A stretch of DNA of 64,000 nt, from positions 5,958,501 to 6,022,500 of the forward strand of contig NW_018344068.1 in NCBI RefSeq assembly GCF_002099425.1. Reading direction: 5' to 3'. How positions within the stretch are numbered: position 1 is the first letter of the stretch; each line of letters opens with the position of its first letter. The notes under the pieces are model-generated. The model searched no databases. It was not told where the DNA came from and was given only the letters and a program-made list of their open reading frames with translations. The DNA comes from Phascolarctos cinereus (taxonomy: Eukaryota > Chordata > Mammalia > Diprotodontia > Phascolarctidae). Below, piece by piece: positions 24,457-36,904 of the stretch. The position numbers and the translations under genes were made by a program.

Positions 24457-24930
24457 GAGATGGAAGCAATGCCATGCAAACCAGCCCCTTTCCCTCTCTC
24501 CTTCTTTGTCCACTCATCATCTCCTGAAATAATCCAAGTGTCCGCACAGAGCAGAAACATGGAACATGAAGTCACCAGAGTTTCACCCCCACTGTATTAT
24601 ATCTTGCACAGGTGAAAACTGAAACTCATACAGGGGAACTCAACCAAGGTCACACAATGAGCTAGTGGTAGAGCAGGACACCTGAAGCCAGGGTCCTGAC
24701 TCCTAGTCCAGGGAACTTTGCCCTGCACTCTGCAGCTTCTAGAGCACTAAGAAGGCAGGGAAGGAGAGATACCTCAGGGAAGGAGGTGTTTAAAGACAGC
24801 AGTATGAGTCTGGTGTGATGGGGAGAAATAAGGAATAGTTCCATTGGTTTCCCAGCAGACGTGGAAGCTGGAATTATGGCTGAAGGTGATGATGTGATGA
24901 AGAAAGACAAGGAGGCATTGGGCCACAAGA

Positions 24931-27900
24931 TCACTGGATGAGCTGATTGATCCAATCCACAAAGGCCGCGACACGAGTGAAGACTCCAGGTCTATGGGGA
25001 GCAGCACAAATCTCTCCCCAACTCACTATTCCAGCCTGGAACCAGCATCCCTGAACCTTACAGACCAGGGCTCCCCCAGAGTCACCCTGGAAGACAAAAA
25101 GAGGCTGTTAGGATGGCCCAAGGGACAGAGAATGCACAAGAGAACAGGACACCTAAGTTCAATCTAGAGTTAGGGGAAGGGCCTCACAGAGGAGCAAACA
25201 CAGAAAGCCTCTCACCTGACAAGGGCCCCTGCCAGCTTCACCAGCACAGATCATGTCATCAAGAATAATCCTCTCCTCTTCAGGAATGAAGTTATTTTCA
25301 TGGTATTCCTGGTCACAGGTTACGGCATCCATCACAGGGACCCTCACCTTCTGCAGGGTGAAGGGAGGGGGCAGGTGCTCTAAAGAGAGAAGCAATCATG
25401 AAGAATTACTGCGAGCTTAGATCAGAGGCAGGAGAATTCTGGGCACAGTGAGACTCTGGGTCTATAAACAAAGGTGAGGGTACAGAACATCGTGGAGGCC
25501 AACATCTGTGCTCTGGGAATAACTGATACTTAGACACCAGGGTCAGCAAAGAAGCATAGTCAGAAGTCGACTGTCAGGACAAAGTAGTCATTTAGAGCTG
25601 AGAGTTATTTCAGAGATCACCTAGTTCAAACCCTTCATGTGACAGAGAGAGAAACTGAGGCCCAAAGAGGGAAATGGCACATAGTACATGGACACACAGG
25701 TAGAAAGCAGCCAAGTTTGGAACCCTCTAATTCCATATCCAGTGCTCTTTTCACTATAGCCTTTAGCAATGACCTTAGACTGAGCCCCCAGCAGGCTGAG
25801 CTCCCAGACACAGGGGGTTCTGGGACACAGCATCACTGCTCTGTATAGCAAAGAAACAGGACTTGTCAAAATAATTTTCCTTAATAAAGAAATCCTAGAA
25901 ATGTCATCTCTACAACCCTTTCTGCTGTCTTCACCACAGTCCTTGCAATGCCTAGTCTTGGCCTTGATCCTGGCCCTCTACTAACCCTGGGACATCCCAG
26001 AGCCCCACACCTCCCACCCACTCCCAGCCTCTCACAGCTCACCTTCAGATCCAATGTTCCCCCAACCAGAGACCCAGCATTCCATGTCTGGAGTGAAGGT
26101 CTGGGAGGCTTCAGGGAGCGTGATGGTTTGGACATTCTCATTCAGCTGTACAGGGAACTGGAGTTTTAGCAGGGCAAGGTCAGAGCCTGCCTTGAAACCA
26201 GTATACTTAGGGTGAATGATGATCTCTTCCAGGGGCACCAGGTTGTCATCTTCATATAGATTCTGTTGCCTCAACTGGACCATATATTGTGAAGTTTCCT
26301 TTCCAGATCTGGAAAAAAGAGGGAGAATAATATTCCTTAGAGGGGGCTACATGGCCCAGTCCAAGTATCCTGAGACCCAGTTGGACCCATCTGTGCCCTC
26401 TAGCTTCAACCATGGAACTGGGCATTTGGACCTTCCTGGAACTCCCATAGCCCCCCACCACCCATAACACGGGGAAGTTCCCTAGCTCTCCCTCTGCTAA
26501 CTCTCCTTCTCTTTCCCCTGGATTTCCCATCTTATCGTAGTAACATTGTGCCATACATCTGTTAGGCACTTTGCAGATGAAAAAGAGATTTTTTTGTCCA
26601 ATAGCCAAGTGAGGAACTCACGATAGGGATTGGTATCCCCATTTTAGAAAACGAGGCCCAGAGAAGGGAAGAGCCTTGTCCAAGGTCATACACTGTGTTA
26701 GTATGTGGCACAGTCTGAACTACAATCCAGATCCTCTTTCTCTGAGACCTGAGGCTCTCTCTGTCCCACCCCCCGATTCATGCCCCCTTGCACCTCTGAG
26801 AGGGGGAAGTGATTCACCTAGGAAAGCAGTGGGCAGCTGTCAGGATCCAACTGGGGTCGATGAGAGAGCCCCCACAGATGTGCTTCCACAAACCACCAAC
26901 ACTTTTCCTCAGACTGATCTGCCATGGCCATTCTCCCTCCTGAGCATCATCGCCCCCAACAATCCTAGTCTCCTGCTTGTCTGGATGGAGAAATGGGTGA
27001 TTGTGCAAGAAGATCCATCAGTGTTGTGAATCCTCGCATCTAGTTCTCATGCCAGGATCTCATACATTGCCAGTGATCATTCCTGGCCTTGAGATTCTCT
27101 GCCAAGAGCTGGTTGGCAGCTGACGTGCCATCACCCATCTCCCGGTAAACAAAGTAACAGTAGCTGACATTCTACAGTGTATTAATCGTTTAAATTGCCC
27201 TTCCCATGAACTCTGTCCACTGATGATCCCATGTGATCCTTATAACAACTCTGTGGGGATAAATAGTACAGGTATTATCATTTTACAGATGAGGAAACTG
27301 AGGCTCCAAATGGGTAAGTATTAGAAACAGAAATAAGATTGCAGTTAGGGCTTTCCTTACCCAAAGTCTGGCACTCTCCACTACAACTTTCTGCCAATCC
27401 TTCAAGAAGTCTCTAGGGAGCACCCACTATGTGCCAGTACACTGTGCCATGTGCTCAGAACGCAAGGGCAAAGAATGAAACTACCCCAACTTGGAAGGAG
27501 CTCACATTCACACTGGGAGAAGCCAGAGTCTGGTCACCTGGAAACTACCTCTGCCCTAATCAAACCACCCTATCCCTAGGTAAGAGCTGAACCGTTCTCT
27601 CCTGGATCCCAGGAAATACTCCCCATGCGGCCACCAATAGGCTGAGCACTGGAAACAGGAATTCCAGGGTGTAGACAATACTTGGATGGGGCTATAACTC
27701 ACCTTGAATCACAGGGACTGAGTTTCCCAGGAGGGGAAGGGTCAGAAGCAGCAGGAAAATCATCTGGACAGAGAGAAAAGGGAGAGGGCTCGGGTCAACA
27801 GAGAAGGGCTCCAGTTGCTAGAGTCTGGGGTGGAGCAAAGTCCTCCAGCCCAACATCTCCATCCAGCTGAGCCTGGGCTGGGTAGCCAAGGTCTGAGAAT

Positions 27901-27940
27901 GGAGCAGGATCCTTACCTTGATCTACTTCTCCAGTTCTGT
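24931..27940 (-). CDS. Gene 2: tryptase/mastin-like serine protease, complete, altered S1 pocket
   Basis: Secreted S1A protease, probably stored in mast-cell-type granules by family analogy. Exons on the minus strand: 1 about 27917-27940 (non-coding), 2 27703-27763, 3 26818-26980, 4 26043-26308, 5 25216-25379, 6 24931-25086. All GT-AG, phases 1-2-1-0; spliced product 269 aa. Signal peptide [15 protein letters not shown]; cleavage after ETR gives IVGGDD at residue 27. Triad: His71 (TAAHC), Asp118 (GSDLALL), Ser221 (GDSGGALV). Tryptase hallmarks: [49 protein letters not shown]. Oddities: the Asp189 position is Gly215, followed by Pro216 (GRGPCQ); position 219 is Ile244 (SWGEIC); Cys232 is extra, making nine mature cysteines. 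No N-glycosylation sequon found. The frame is open, so it may make a protease of changed or no activity. Closest class could be tryptase or mastin; I cannot separate them. Confidence 0.9.
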
Positions 27941-27963
27941 GCTTCTGCCTTGGTCAGCACCCT

Positions 27964-27971
27964 ACTTATAC
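27964..27971 (-). promoter_or_regulatory. TATA-like box of gene 2
   Basis: The minus strand reads GTATAAGT, as in gene 1, 47 bp before the exon 1 donor (GATCAAG|GTAAGG). The immediate upstream sequence is the same in both genes, so their regulation is probably shared. Confidence 0.6.
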
Positions 27972-28397
27972 ACCCATAACAGGAAGTTCAAAAAAAAGAG
28001 AAGAGCGAGATTGCCCACGGGGGCATTTAGCCCTCCTCTGGGGATTGGAGGGAGAGGTAAGGTGGTGGAGCAAGTGGATTTGGGACACACACAGGTCAAC
28101 AGCCAGTCAGATCCTGATGTTCTCATCTTCTCCTATTCCGTCCCCACCCCCTTTCTGCTCCTCAGGCCCTCTTCCCCATTTTTCTGGATCATTCAAAGTC
28201 TTGGCCTCTGGCACCAATCATAACTAGACCAAAGGTATTTAGGACTCCCTACATGCTCAGACTTTCCCTACCTCTATGTTGCTTTCTTCTCTCCAAGCAC
28301 TATTCCAGGTATGTTTTGTTAGTATAGTTATCTGTGAGAAGCATGGCATATTGGATAGACAGTTGGCCTTGGTTTCAACACCCACATTTGACTCATA

Positions 28398-31300
28398 TTC
28401 AGTGCAGGACCCTGCTGGAGTTCCTTAATCTCAACACCTTGGCATTCTCCAAAACCACAAATTACAGAGCAGGTCCCCATCTGTGCTTACAGGGGGAGTT
28501 GACTCACTTGCACTTCCCTATAGACCAATTCATAAATTCGGGAAGTTTTTCAAGTAGATACCTCTGTTTGTTTCTTAGTACCTTCCCTAGATTGTGAGCT
28601 CCCCAGGAGGACAGCAGTCCTCTTTTACCTAGGCTTTGCGCATTTCCCAGTTACCATCACATACTTCGTACTCTGCCCAAAATAAACACTAACAAAATAA
28701 GCATCAAATGAATTATTAAACGAGTGAGCAAATGAAGTAAGAGGATCATATAATTTCAAAATTTAGAGTGGGCCTCATTTTACGAAGGAGGAACTTGAGG
28801 CCCCTAGAGAGAAGGTGGCTCACCTAAGGTCACAGCTGTAATAAGCCAGCATCTGAACTCAGGATCTCTGATTCTATGCGCTCTCTCCACTATGCCTAGC
28901 TGCCTTCGCATCCAAACTCTTCATTTTACAGAATAGGAAACTGAGCCCAAGAGATACTAATTGACCTGCCCACAGTGACAAAAGAGTGCTATAAATATTG
29001 TTGTACATGTGGGTCCTTTCCCCTTTTTTAAAAATCTCGATCTAGTAGTCCTATTACTGGATCAAAGGATATGCACTATTTCATCGCCCCTTAGCCATAG
29101 TTCCAGATTCTGGCACCCATTTCTAAGCATGTTCTTTTATTCTGTTAAAGACTGGATGTTGGATATGAATTTTCTGTGACTGCCTGAGGACGTAATCATG
29201 AGCCACTGATACGTTTTATAACTATCGCCAAGGGCAGAAATGTTGTGAATCTGGCCATAGCTACCCCACCAGAATCACAGAACTAGACACCTAGTGTTCA
29301 GCAGAAATCTGCCTTCCTATAACTTCTGCCCTTTGGTGCTGGGTCTGCCCTCTGGAACCAAGCAAAACATATCTAATCCCTCCTCCATATTTCAGCCAAT
29401 TAGATATTTGAAGATGAGGCTCAGGTCCCCATCAAAGACTTCTCTTCTCAGCTCCCTCCTCTGGCCTCCATTCTGTCCCTTGTCTTGCAGTCCAGAACCT
29501 GTTCCCAGCTCCCCTTGCTCTTAAAGGTCCAGAAGTAATCAGGAAGTGAGGGAGATGCTTGACGTGTTCATCTGCTCTGAGTGTCAGAATCAGAGAACGT
29601 GGGTAGCAGCTGGATTTGTGTTCACAGCTGGAGTGTAGTTGGAGTTTCCAGCTGCAGTAGGAGCTAGCTGCCTTCCAGTGCCTAGGGGATGGGACCAGAC
29701 AGAGCTTCATCCTCCTTTTGGATTGACAGGGCCTGATAAGGCCTGGCAGCTCCAGCTCCTGACCTGTGAATGCCAGGGTCTGGCCATGGTTTGTACTGTG
29801 ACTCCCCCATGATTTTATGCAAGGGCCTCTGGGTTTTCTGGAACAAAATGTGTTGAAGAAAGAGTTCAACTCTATGCATTTTTAGAGGGGTGCTGTCTCC
29901 AACTTTTGAGGTGAAATGAGAAACTTCAATTGTGGGTTATTGTTCCTTCTATCACCTCTCTCCAATAGCATCCAGAGCACTTAGTACATGGTACTAGGCA
30001 CCTAATAAATAATCCCTTGTTGACTCCCTACCATTGGTTGGAGGAAAGGAAGATGTCTAGTTCCTTCCAGAAAATGCTACATAGTCATATCTGTTGCTGT
30101 GGGTGTAACAACATATTCTTGTACCTACCGTATAGCAATACTTGGGAGCTTTGTGGGATATCTTGGTAATACAATCTAAAAGATTTTAAACTAAAACTAT
30201 TGAGAATGGACAAGATTTGACTACATTAAAGCTTAAAAGCACACCAAAACTTTGTTTTCTCTATTGTCTTCCACCATTAGAATATAAGCTTTTCAAGACC
30301 AGAGACTGACTTTTTTATTTCTTCTACTTGTATCTCTAGTGCATAGGACAGTCTCTGGTAAATAGCATGCATTTAATAAATGTTTGTGTTCTTCGCTTAC
30401 GGATCTGAACTGTGCTCCGGTCAGACTACATCTGGAGAATAACTAGTTCTGGGCACTACTGTGTAAGAAGCACATTGACGGGCATAAGAATATGCAAAGG
30501 AGAAGAGCAAAGATTGTGAAGGGCCTGGACTCTATGTCATATGAGGATCAATCAAAAGGAAATGAAGGCTAATTTAGAGGAATTACAAAGATACAAATTC
30601 AGGCTGGATGCCCAGGGCCAGCTGGGTAGCACAGTGGATATAGTGCCGGGCCTGGAGTCAGGAAGGCACAACTTCTTTTGTTCAGATCTGGCCCCAGACA
30701 CTTGCTAGCTGTGTGATGCTGAGTAAGTCACTTACCCTTGTTTGCCTCAGTTTCCTCATCTGTAAAATGATCTGGAGAAGGAAATGGCATACAACTTTAG
30801 TATCTTTGCCAAGAAAACTCCACCTAGAGTAACAAAGAATTGAATATGACTGTAATAATTCCACAACAACAATTTTCTAGTATAGCTTCAGAATCTTCAC
30901 CCCCTACTTATATAGTAAGCACCAGGAAGGCAGGGCCTGTATCTTACCTAAACTTGGTGTCTTTCCCAGAGCCTAGCATAGTGCTCTCTTACAAATACTC
31001 AAATAGATTCAAGATTTCATTGATTCAGGAATTCCTTACAATAGTAAAGCTTGCAGCCTGCCTGCACCTGCCCTGCCTAGGTGATTCCTATCCATGACCT
31101 CCCCAAAACGTGCTGCAGAAGGTCCACCTGACATGCTGGAAGCCTTCCTCACTTTCTCCCGATGTTTCAGGGGTACCAGTGGAACATTCTAGCTGACCAC
31201 CTGGAATCCAACACTCTTGTCCCAGGACTAGCCCATTTTTTCTTCTTGTCATACAATTCTCTGCTAATATCCTTCTTTCCTGTTCTCTGTTCCTCATCAG

Positions 31301-32147
31301 TAGAAGACTGCAGCTTGCTCCAACTCATCATCCAGCTTTCCACTCCCTTCAGTGGGATACCAATCTTTAGTTCTTCAGAGGCAGGTGGGTTCCAGGTCTT
31401 TTCCACCACAGAGAAATACTAGAAAAAATGGACCAGGGAGGTGGGAAAGGAAGGTAGTGGGGACAGGTATAGGGTTGGGAGTCAGGAGACCTGGGCTTTG
31501 AGTCTGGATTCTGTTACTAATTCACTGTTATGACTGAACCACTTCTTTCCTTTCTCTGGGCCTCAGTTTCCTCCTGTATAAAATGAAGTAACAGTACCTG
31601 CCCTAGCATCTTCACTTGGATGTCACATAGAAAAGCTCATCTAAGCTGTAAAGCATCATAGAGATGGCGTGGCCCCCAAGCCAAACCCAGCTGTTTCCAG
31701 GGAACAAGATCCTGCCTGCCTATCCCCTAGATGGCCAAAAGAGGCCACCAATCTGAGGGAACAGCATCCTTTCTTCGAGGACAAGCTGCCACTCCTGGTC
31801 TACTCTGCCACCCACTTTATCTCTTTCTCAAGGAGAATCTACAAGGCAATCTTCCATTTAGTTGAATCTTCCTTCTTCTTTGTGCTTTCCTTTCTACCAA
31901 GAATGCCATGGAATCATAGACTAAAGGTTGGAAGGCTCCTGAGGGAACACCTAATACAATGCCATCATCTCTATCCTAGAGACGGCTGTGTTAACATTAA
32001 AAACTGTTTTTATTCTGACATTAACAAATAGCAAATAAAATGTGCATTTCTTTACAGATAATAGAACAAAAAAAGAACACGGTAACGAAAATGCAGGTTT
32101 TTATTACGTACAGTTTTCAGCTTCAATTCTTCGCAGTTACACCCTGC
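28398..32147. other. Upstream flank of gene 2 up to right inverted-repeat arm
   Basis: No gene recognised. 28398-28990 aligns with 50675-51210 upstream of gene 3. MIR/THER1-like pieces occur near 28750-29000 and 31900-31990, L2-type tails on the minus strand near 30270-30390 and 30905-31030, and a Mar1-type SINE at 30608-30862. I see nothing classifiable at 29000-30240 and 31040-31890. Confidence 0.6.
30608..30862 (-). mobile_element. Mar1-type SINE
   Basis: Reverse orientation. MIR-like part ('ctgtgtgatgctgagtaagt', 'cagtttcctcatctgtaaaa') followed by the RTE-derived part ('tctggagaaggaaatggcat', 'gtatctttgccaagaaaac') and a CAA-rich end. Confidence 0.8.
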
Positions 32148-33525
32148 AAGGTGGTTCAGAGAGAAGATGGTCCACCTAAGGCAGAGATGTGAAGGAGGAT
32201 AATTTGGTCTTTGAAATCCCTGTTCTTATTTTTCAGGGGACAAGTTCTTTGCCAAGGCTTCAGCACCTTGAACATCTCTCTGCTCTCTTTATATCAAGAG
32301 GTGTCCGGAGCAGCTTTGTTGGAAATAATCTGATAAACTAATTTACGCTGAGAGAATAAATGACTAGCACCCTTTCCAGGGTGATTTGTGGCCTCACATC
32401 CTAAAGTAGAGGTTCTTAACATGGCATCCATGAATGTAAAAAAAAGTACAACTGTATTTCAGAAAAATTTGTTTCTTCTATAATCTTATATATTTATGCA
32501 TTTAAAAACACTGTTCTGAGAAGAGTTCCATAGGATCCATCAGAATGCCAAAGGGCTGTACCATACAAAAATAATTGAGAACCTGGGCCTGAAAGGGATG
32601 ATAGCATTTTAAGCAGTGTGTCAGAAGATTAGGAAGATTTTAGGGCTTGGGGCTTGAAATGGAATGTTCATCTCCCATCTAACCTGTACTTTTCCGGCCA
32701 CATCGTTCCCCACTAGAGTCTCTGAAGCCTCTGAACATACTATGTCCATACATACCTATGTACACACATATACATATTTGCATGTTTGCATATATACATC
32801 TATATATGTATATATGCTTACAATTTGTATATATGATTTTTTTAACAAACTGTGTGTAATCGTTTGTTTTGATCTCTCCTCTCTCTTTCTCTTTCTCATT
32901 CCCTCCTCGATATTCCAATTTTTTTAATGTTTGTTGATTTGTTGATTAAGTTTACAATAAAAAAGATTAAGTTCATCCCTCTCCATGGTGCTCCCTTTTC
33001 ACTCACACTTGTTTTGTATGCAATAACCTCTAATCCTTTCTCCAGCTGTTTTCTAGAGATGGCCATTGGCTGGACTGATCTCTCCAGAATTCTCTTCCTG
33101 GCTTGTTCATTGCTGCAACACTAGAGGGTAACCAAGGGGGCAAATAAAGTGAGAATAGTTTTGATCCATCATCATCATCTTACCTTCTCTGTCACTTCCA
33201 AGTCCTTCACTCTCATATCTGTCTTTGTTTCTAACTCCCAAATGGCTGAGAACTATGTCACTGCCCTTTGGTGCCTCCTTATAAGCAATACTATTGTAAG
33301 AAATGAAAGTGCTTTCTTCACCCTCCCTGTGAGGTAGGCAGCATGAGTATTATTTATCTTGACTTTATAGATGAGGAAACTGAAGCTCAAAGAGATCAGG
33401 CTGACTTTCCCAGTAGTATCACATAAATAGTAGGTATCAGACTAAGGCTTGCCTCCAGGCTTTGCAACACTAAAGCCACTTTCCCCCCTAGGCCTCTGAC
33501 TGCTTCTTTTACTCTCCATTGACAG

Positions 33526-33580
33526 CTCCTTGAATCCTCAGGACCTGAAGATCCAGCTGGGGGAACAGTTTCTCTATACC
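33526..33580 (+). pseudogene. Relic of a gene-4-like protease exon, right-arm copy
   Basis: After the acceptor TTGACAG the bases code [19 protein letters not shown] (first S split across the intron), against [19 protein letters not shown] in gene 4. The MIR-like intron sequence before it (about 33330-33480) also resembles 63175-63300 of gene 4 ('gaggaaactgaagctcaaag' against 'aggaaactgaagctcataga'). Homology ends after 55 bp, before Asp102. It is the inverted counterpart of 18611-18664. Confidence 0.75.
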
Positions 33581-34494
33581 ATCTCCCTGCTGCCCTTACC
33601 ATCTCAAGCCCTGTGATGGGGCCTTGGACTCTATGGCAGGGACCACAAACTCTTTGGGAAGACTGAACGTTAGTCCTTGGCCTTGCTCTAGCTTTATCCC
33701 TGGAAAAGGAAATGGGAAACCACTCCTGTATCTGTGCCAAGAAAGAGTCAAATGGGGTCACAGAGTCAGACACGACTGAAATGACTGAACAATAACCGAC
33801 TTTATCCTGCCAATCAGCCCTACTGGCCAGGTTTCACCTTTATAGTGGTACTGCTGTAAATATGGGAAAATCTCCCTTTGTCTTTGACCTTCTTAGGTAC
33901 ATTCTTAATCATGCAATTCATTAACTTTGGAGCGTATTTCTAAATTATTTTCCAGAATCGTTAGAACTCACAGCTTCACTGATGGTGCTTTAGTGTCCTG
34001 TCTTCCAGTCCACTCCAACATTTACCATGTTACCTTTTTCCATCTTTGTCAATCTGATGGGCACAAAGTGATGTTTTAGTTTACATTTCAGAGTTGTTTT
34101 AATTTACATTTCTCTTACCATTAATTATTGGAGCAGTCTTTCATGAATTGGTTGATAGCTTTTATTTCTCCTTTGAAACTGCCCATATGTATCTTCTGAC
34201 CACCTACCTATTAGTAGACAGCCCTTGTTTGTACGGAATTTGTGTAAATTGTTTATGTATGTTGGTATCGACTTTTCTCAGAGAGAGCTAAAACAAAAGT
34301 CTTTCCCACCCCAAATCAACTACTTCTCATCTCATTCTAGCTACATTGTTATTGTTCATGAAATAGCTTTCCAGCTTAGAATAATCAAAATTGTCCATTT
34401 TCTTTTTTATGATTACCTTTCTCCCTTTTTACTTAACATTTCTTCCCCTAGGCATAGGTGATTAAAGTACTTCCTTCAACTCACCTTTAATTTT

Positions 34495-34642
34495 CTTTTT
34501 TAATTTTTGCTAGGCAATGGGGTTAAGTGACTTGCCCAGGGTCACACAGCTAGTAAGTGTTATGTGTCTGAGGCTGGATTTGAACTCAGGTCCTCCTGAA
34601 TCCAGGGCCGGTGCTCTATCCACTGCACCATTGAACTGCCCC
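34495..34642 (-). mobile_element. WSINE1/SINE1-type SINE, right-arm copy
   Basis: Same insertion as 17537-17684, with its target duplication 'tcacctttaatttt' at 34481-34494 and 34643-34656. Shared by both arms. Confidence 0.95.
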
Positions 34643-35327
34643 TCACCTTTAATTTTTTAACATGATCTTTTATATTCAGGTTATATGTAGATTTGGAACA
34701 TTTTGTGGTTTAAGTTCTAAGATAGTGATCTAAATCTAATTTCTGCTGGGCTTCTTTTCAATTTCCCCAGTAGTTTTTGTTGACCAGGGATACCTTTATC
34801 CCAATAATTGGTGTCCTAAAATCTTACACTGTTTGCTAGTGGATCTTGCTTACCTAGCCTGTTCTGTTGAGTAACTTGTCTATTTCTTAACCAGTACCAG
34901 ATGCTTTTTGGTGGTTACTGTTGTGTAAGATATCTTTAGGTGATTTCACCTGGTGTGGTAGGGTTGGAGAGGGGGGAGAGTCCATTCCAGACGTGGTGAA
35001 CAGAATAAATAAAAGCTGGGGAAGGGATAATGAAGGCTTGTCTTTAGATTGGCTGCAATGGAAATGAAAAAGAACAGAGAGATGTCAGAGATTTGTGGAC
35101 ATAGCTTTGATGGGAGGTGGCAGAAGTGTCAAGGATAACTCCAAGGTTTTTCCCCTCTTATGACAAACCTTCAAAAGAGAACAGGAAGAGGAGAAAGTTT
35201 AGAAAGGAAAATCATAGCTTCAATTTTGGACAAGTTGGGTTAGAAGTGGACATCTATCCAGCCAAGTGAAATTCTGAGGTGAAGTTGGCTGGAGAGGTAT
35301 AGATTTGAGAATTATAACTGAGTAATA

Positions 35328-35620
35328 ATGAGCAGCCAGGTGGTGCGACAGTGCACAGACTCTGGGCCGGGAGTCAGGAAGGCTCATCTTCCTGAGTTCA
35401 AATTTGGCCTCAGCCTCAGTTCAATTTTGAACTCAGACACTTACCAGATGTGAGACCCTGGGCAAGTCACTGAACCTTGTTCGCCTCAGTTCCTCATCTT
35501 TAAAATGAGTTGGAGAAGGAAATGGCAAACCACTCCACTGTCTTTGCCAAGGAAACATCAAATGGGGTCACAAAGAGTCAGACACCAGTGAAAAATGACT
35601 GAACAACAACAACAACAACA
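35328..35620 (-). mobile_element. Mar1-type SINE, right-arm copy, uninterrupted
   Basis: Counterpart of 16368-16830 without the nested SINE. Ends in a (CAA)n run at 35607-35621, the usual Mar1-type tail in reverse. Confidence 0.8.
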
Positions 35621-36904
35621 GATGAGCTCACCAAGAGAGAGTGCATAGGGAAGAGAAACACACCTAGAATAGCCGGTAATCTGATCAGAGGTCTGGAATC
35701 TGACCGGTTTCACTAAGGCCAGTGCTTCGCACCACACACACATGGTAGCACATAGCAAGTGCTTAATAATGTGTGCTGTTTCACTGGTAGATGTATGGTT
35801 TACATTATTTGGAGGCAGAATGAGTCTACTATCATTGACTCATCCACCAGGGAATTTGGACTTATCCAGACATCTTGATATCTGTCCTGTTAATACCTCC
35901 CTGCTCCTCATGTGGAATTGCCCCCTGTAGCCTGAACCTCCAGAAACCATGCCCTCCCTCCCTGGGCAGTTTGAGCAACTTAGCACTGAAATTCTGCCTG
36001 GGACAGCTGAGCTCCCATGTATACATGCTGTTTGTACATAGTTGTTTTCATGTTTTCTTCACCATTACAATATCAGCTTCTTGAGAATAGAGACTATTTT
36101 TCGCCTTTCTTTGTATCCCTGGGATTAGCAGAGTGGATAGTTACTACATTCTTGTTGATTTAAGTGAGTACACACTCAACCAACCCACTCCACCTAGCTA
36201 GCCTCAGACCATGCTTCGTATCCCATCCATTTATTCACCAGGAAACCTGATGCTACCAGGGCATCATGCTGTCTGCCTTGCAAGCACATGGGTATCCTTC
36301 CACACATTCTGCCCTGCTTGCTTCCTATCTCTTATGGTCAGAAAAGTCATGAAAGTAAGATTGCTTTTGGAAAGGACATCATGACCAATTGCCCTGTGGC
36401 TTAGAACCTCTGTCACTTGCCAAAACAAAACCCCTTTCTCTGTTTACCACTTTCCTATATGGATTGCTCCTCTACCCCTTTAGAACATAAACTACTTGAA
36501 TACAAGGATTCTCTCATTTCTGAATTCTGTAAGAGCAGAAATGAGAGCCTAGCATATGATAGGTGCTTAATAGATGCTTTCTTATTTATTCATTGATTCA
36601 CTTGCTCGTTTGATTCATTCATTCACTCATTCATAGTGGGAAATAGAATCAAGGTTAGGAGAAGACATGTCTCCTGGAAATTTTGGAGAAGGTGGTCAAC
36701 TTATTCTCTGTGAACAGAGCTTCCTCTGCCCCTATGTCTCATCTCCTCTGCCTTTGAGCTACCTCTTCTCTGGGCCTCTGTCCTACTGCCCCAGGGCTCC
36801 CTGGTCAAATTCTCTGAGCTCTAGGGGAAGGGGTGAAGGCATTGGGCAATCCATTGGTGTGAGGAGCCATGAACCCATCAGTCACATCCAATTACTTGGG
36901 CCTA

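Larger units (their letters stand above)
20945..28397. repeat. Direct duplication unit containing gene 2
   Basis: Aligns in the same orientation with 45196-50670 and on to about 51210, with unit-specific L1 and other differences. It carries the whole of gene 2 plus 4 kb of its 3' flank. The offset drops from about 24.26 kb at the left to 22.34 kb at the exons, largely because of the L1 insertion at 22102-24006. Confidence 0.85.
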
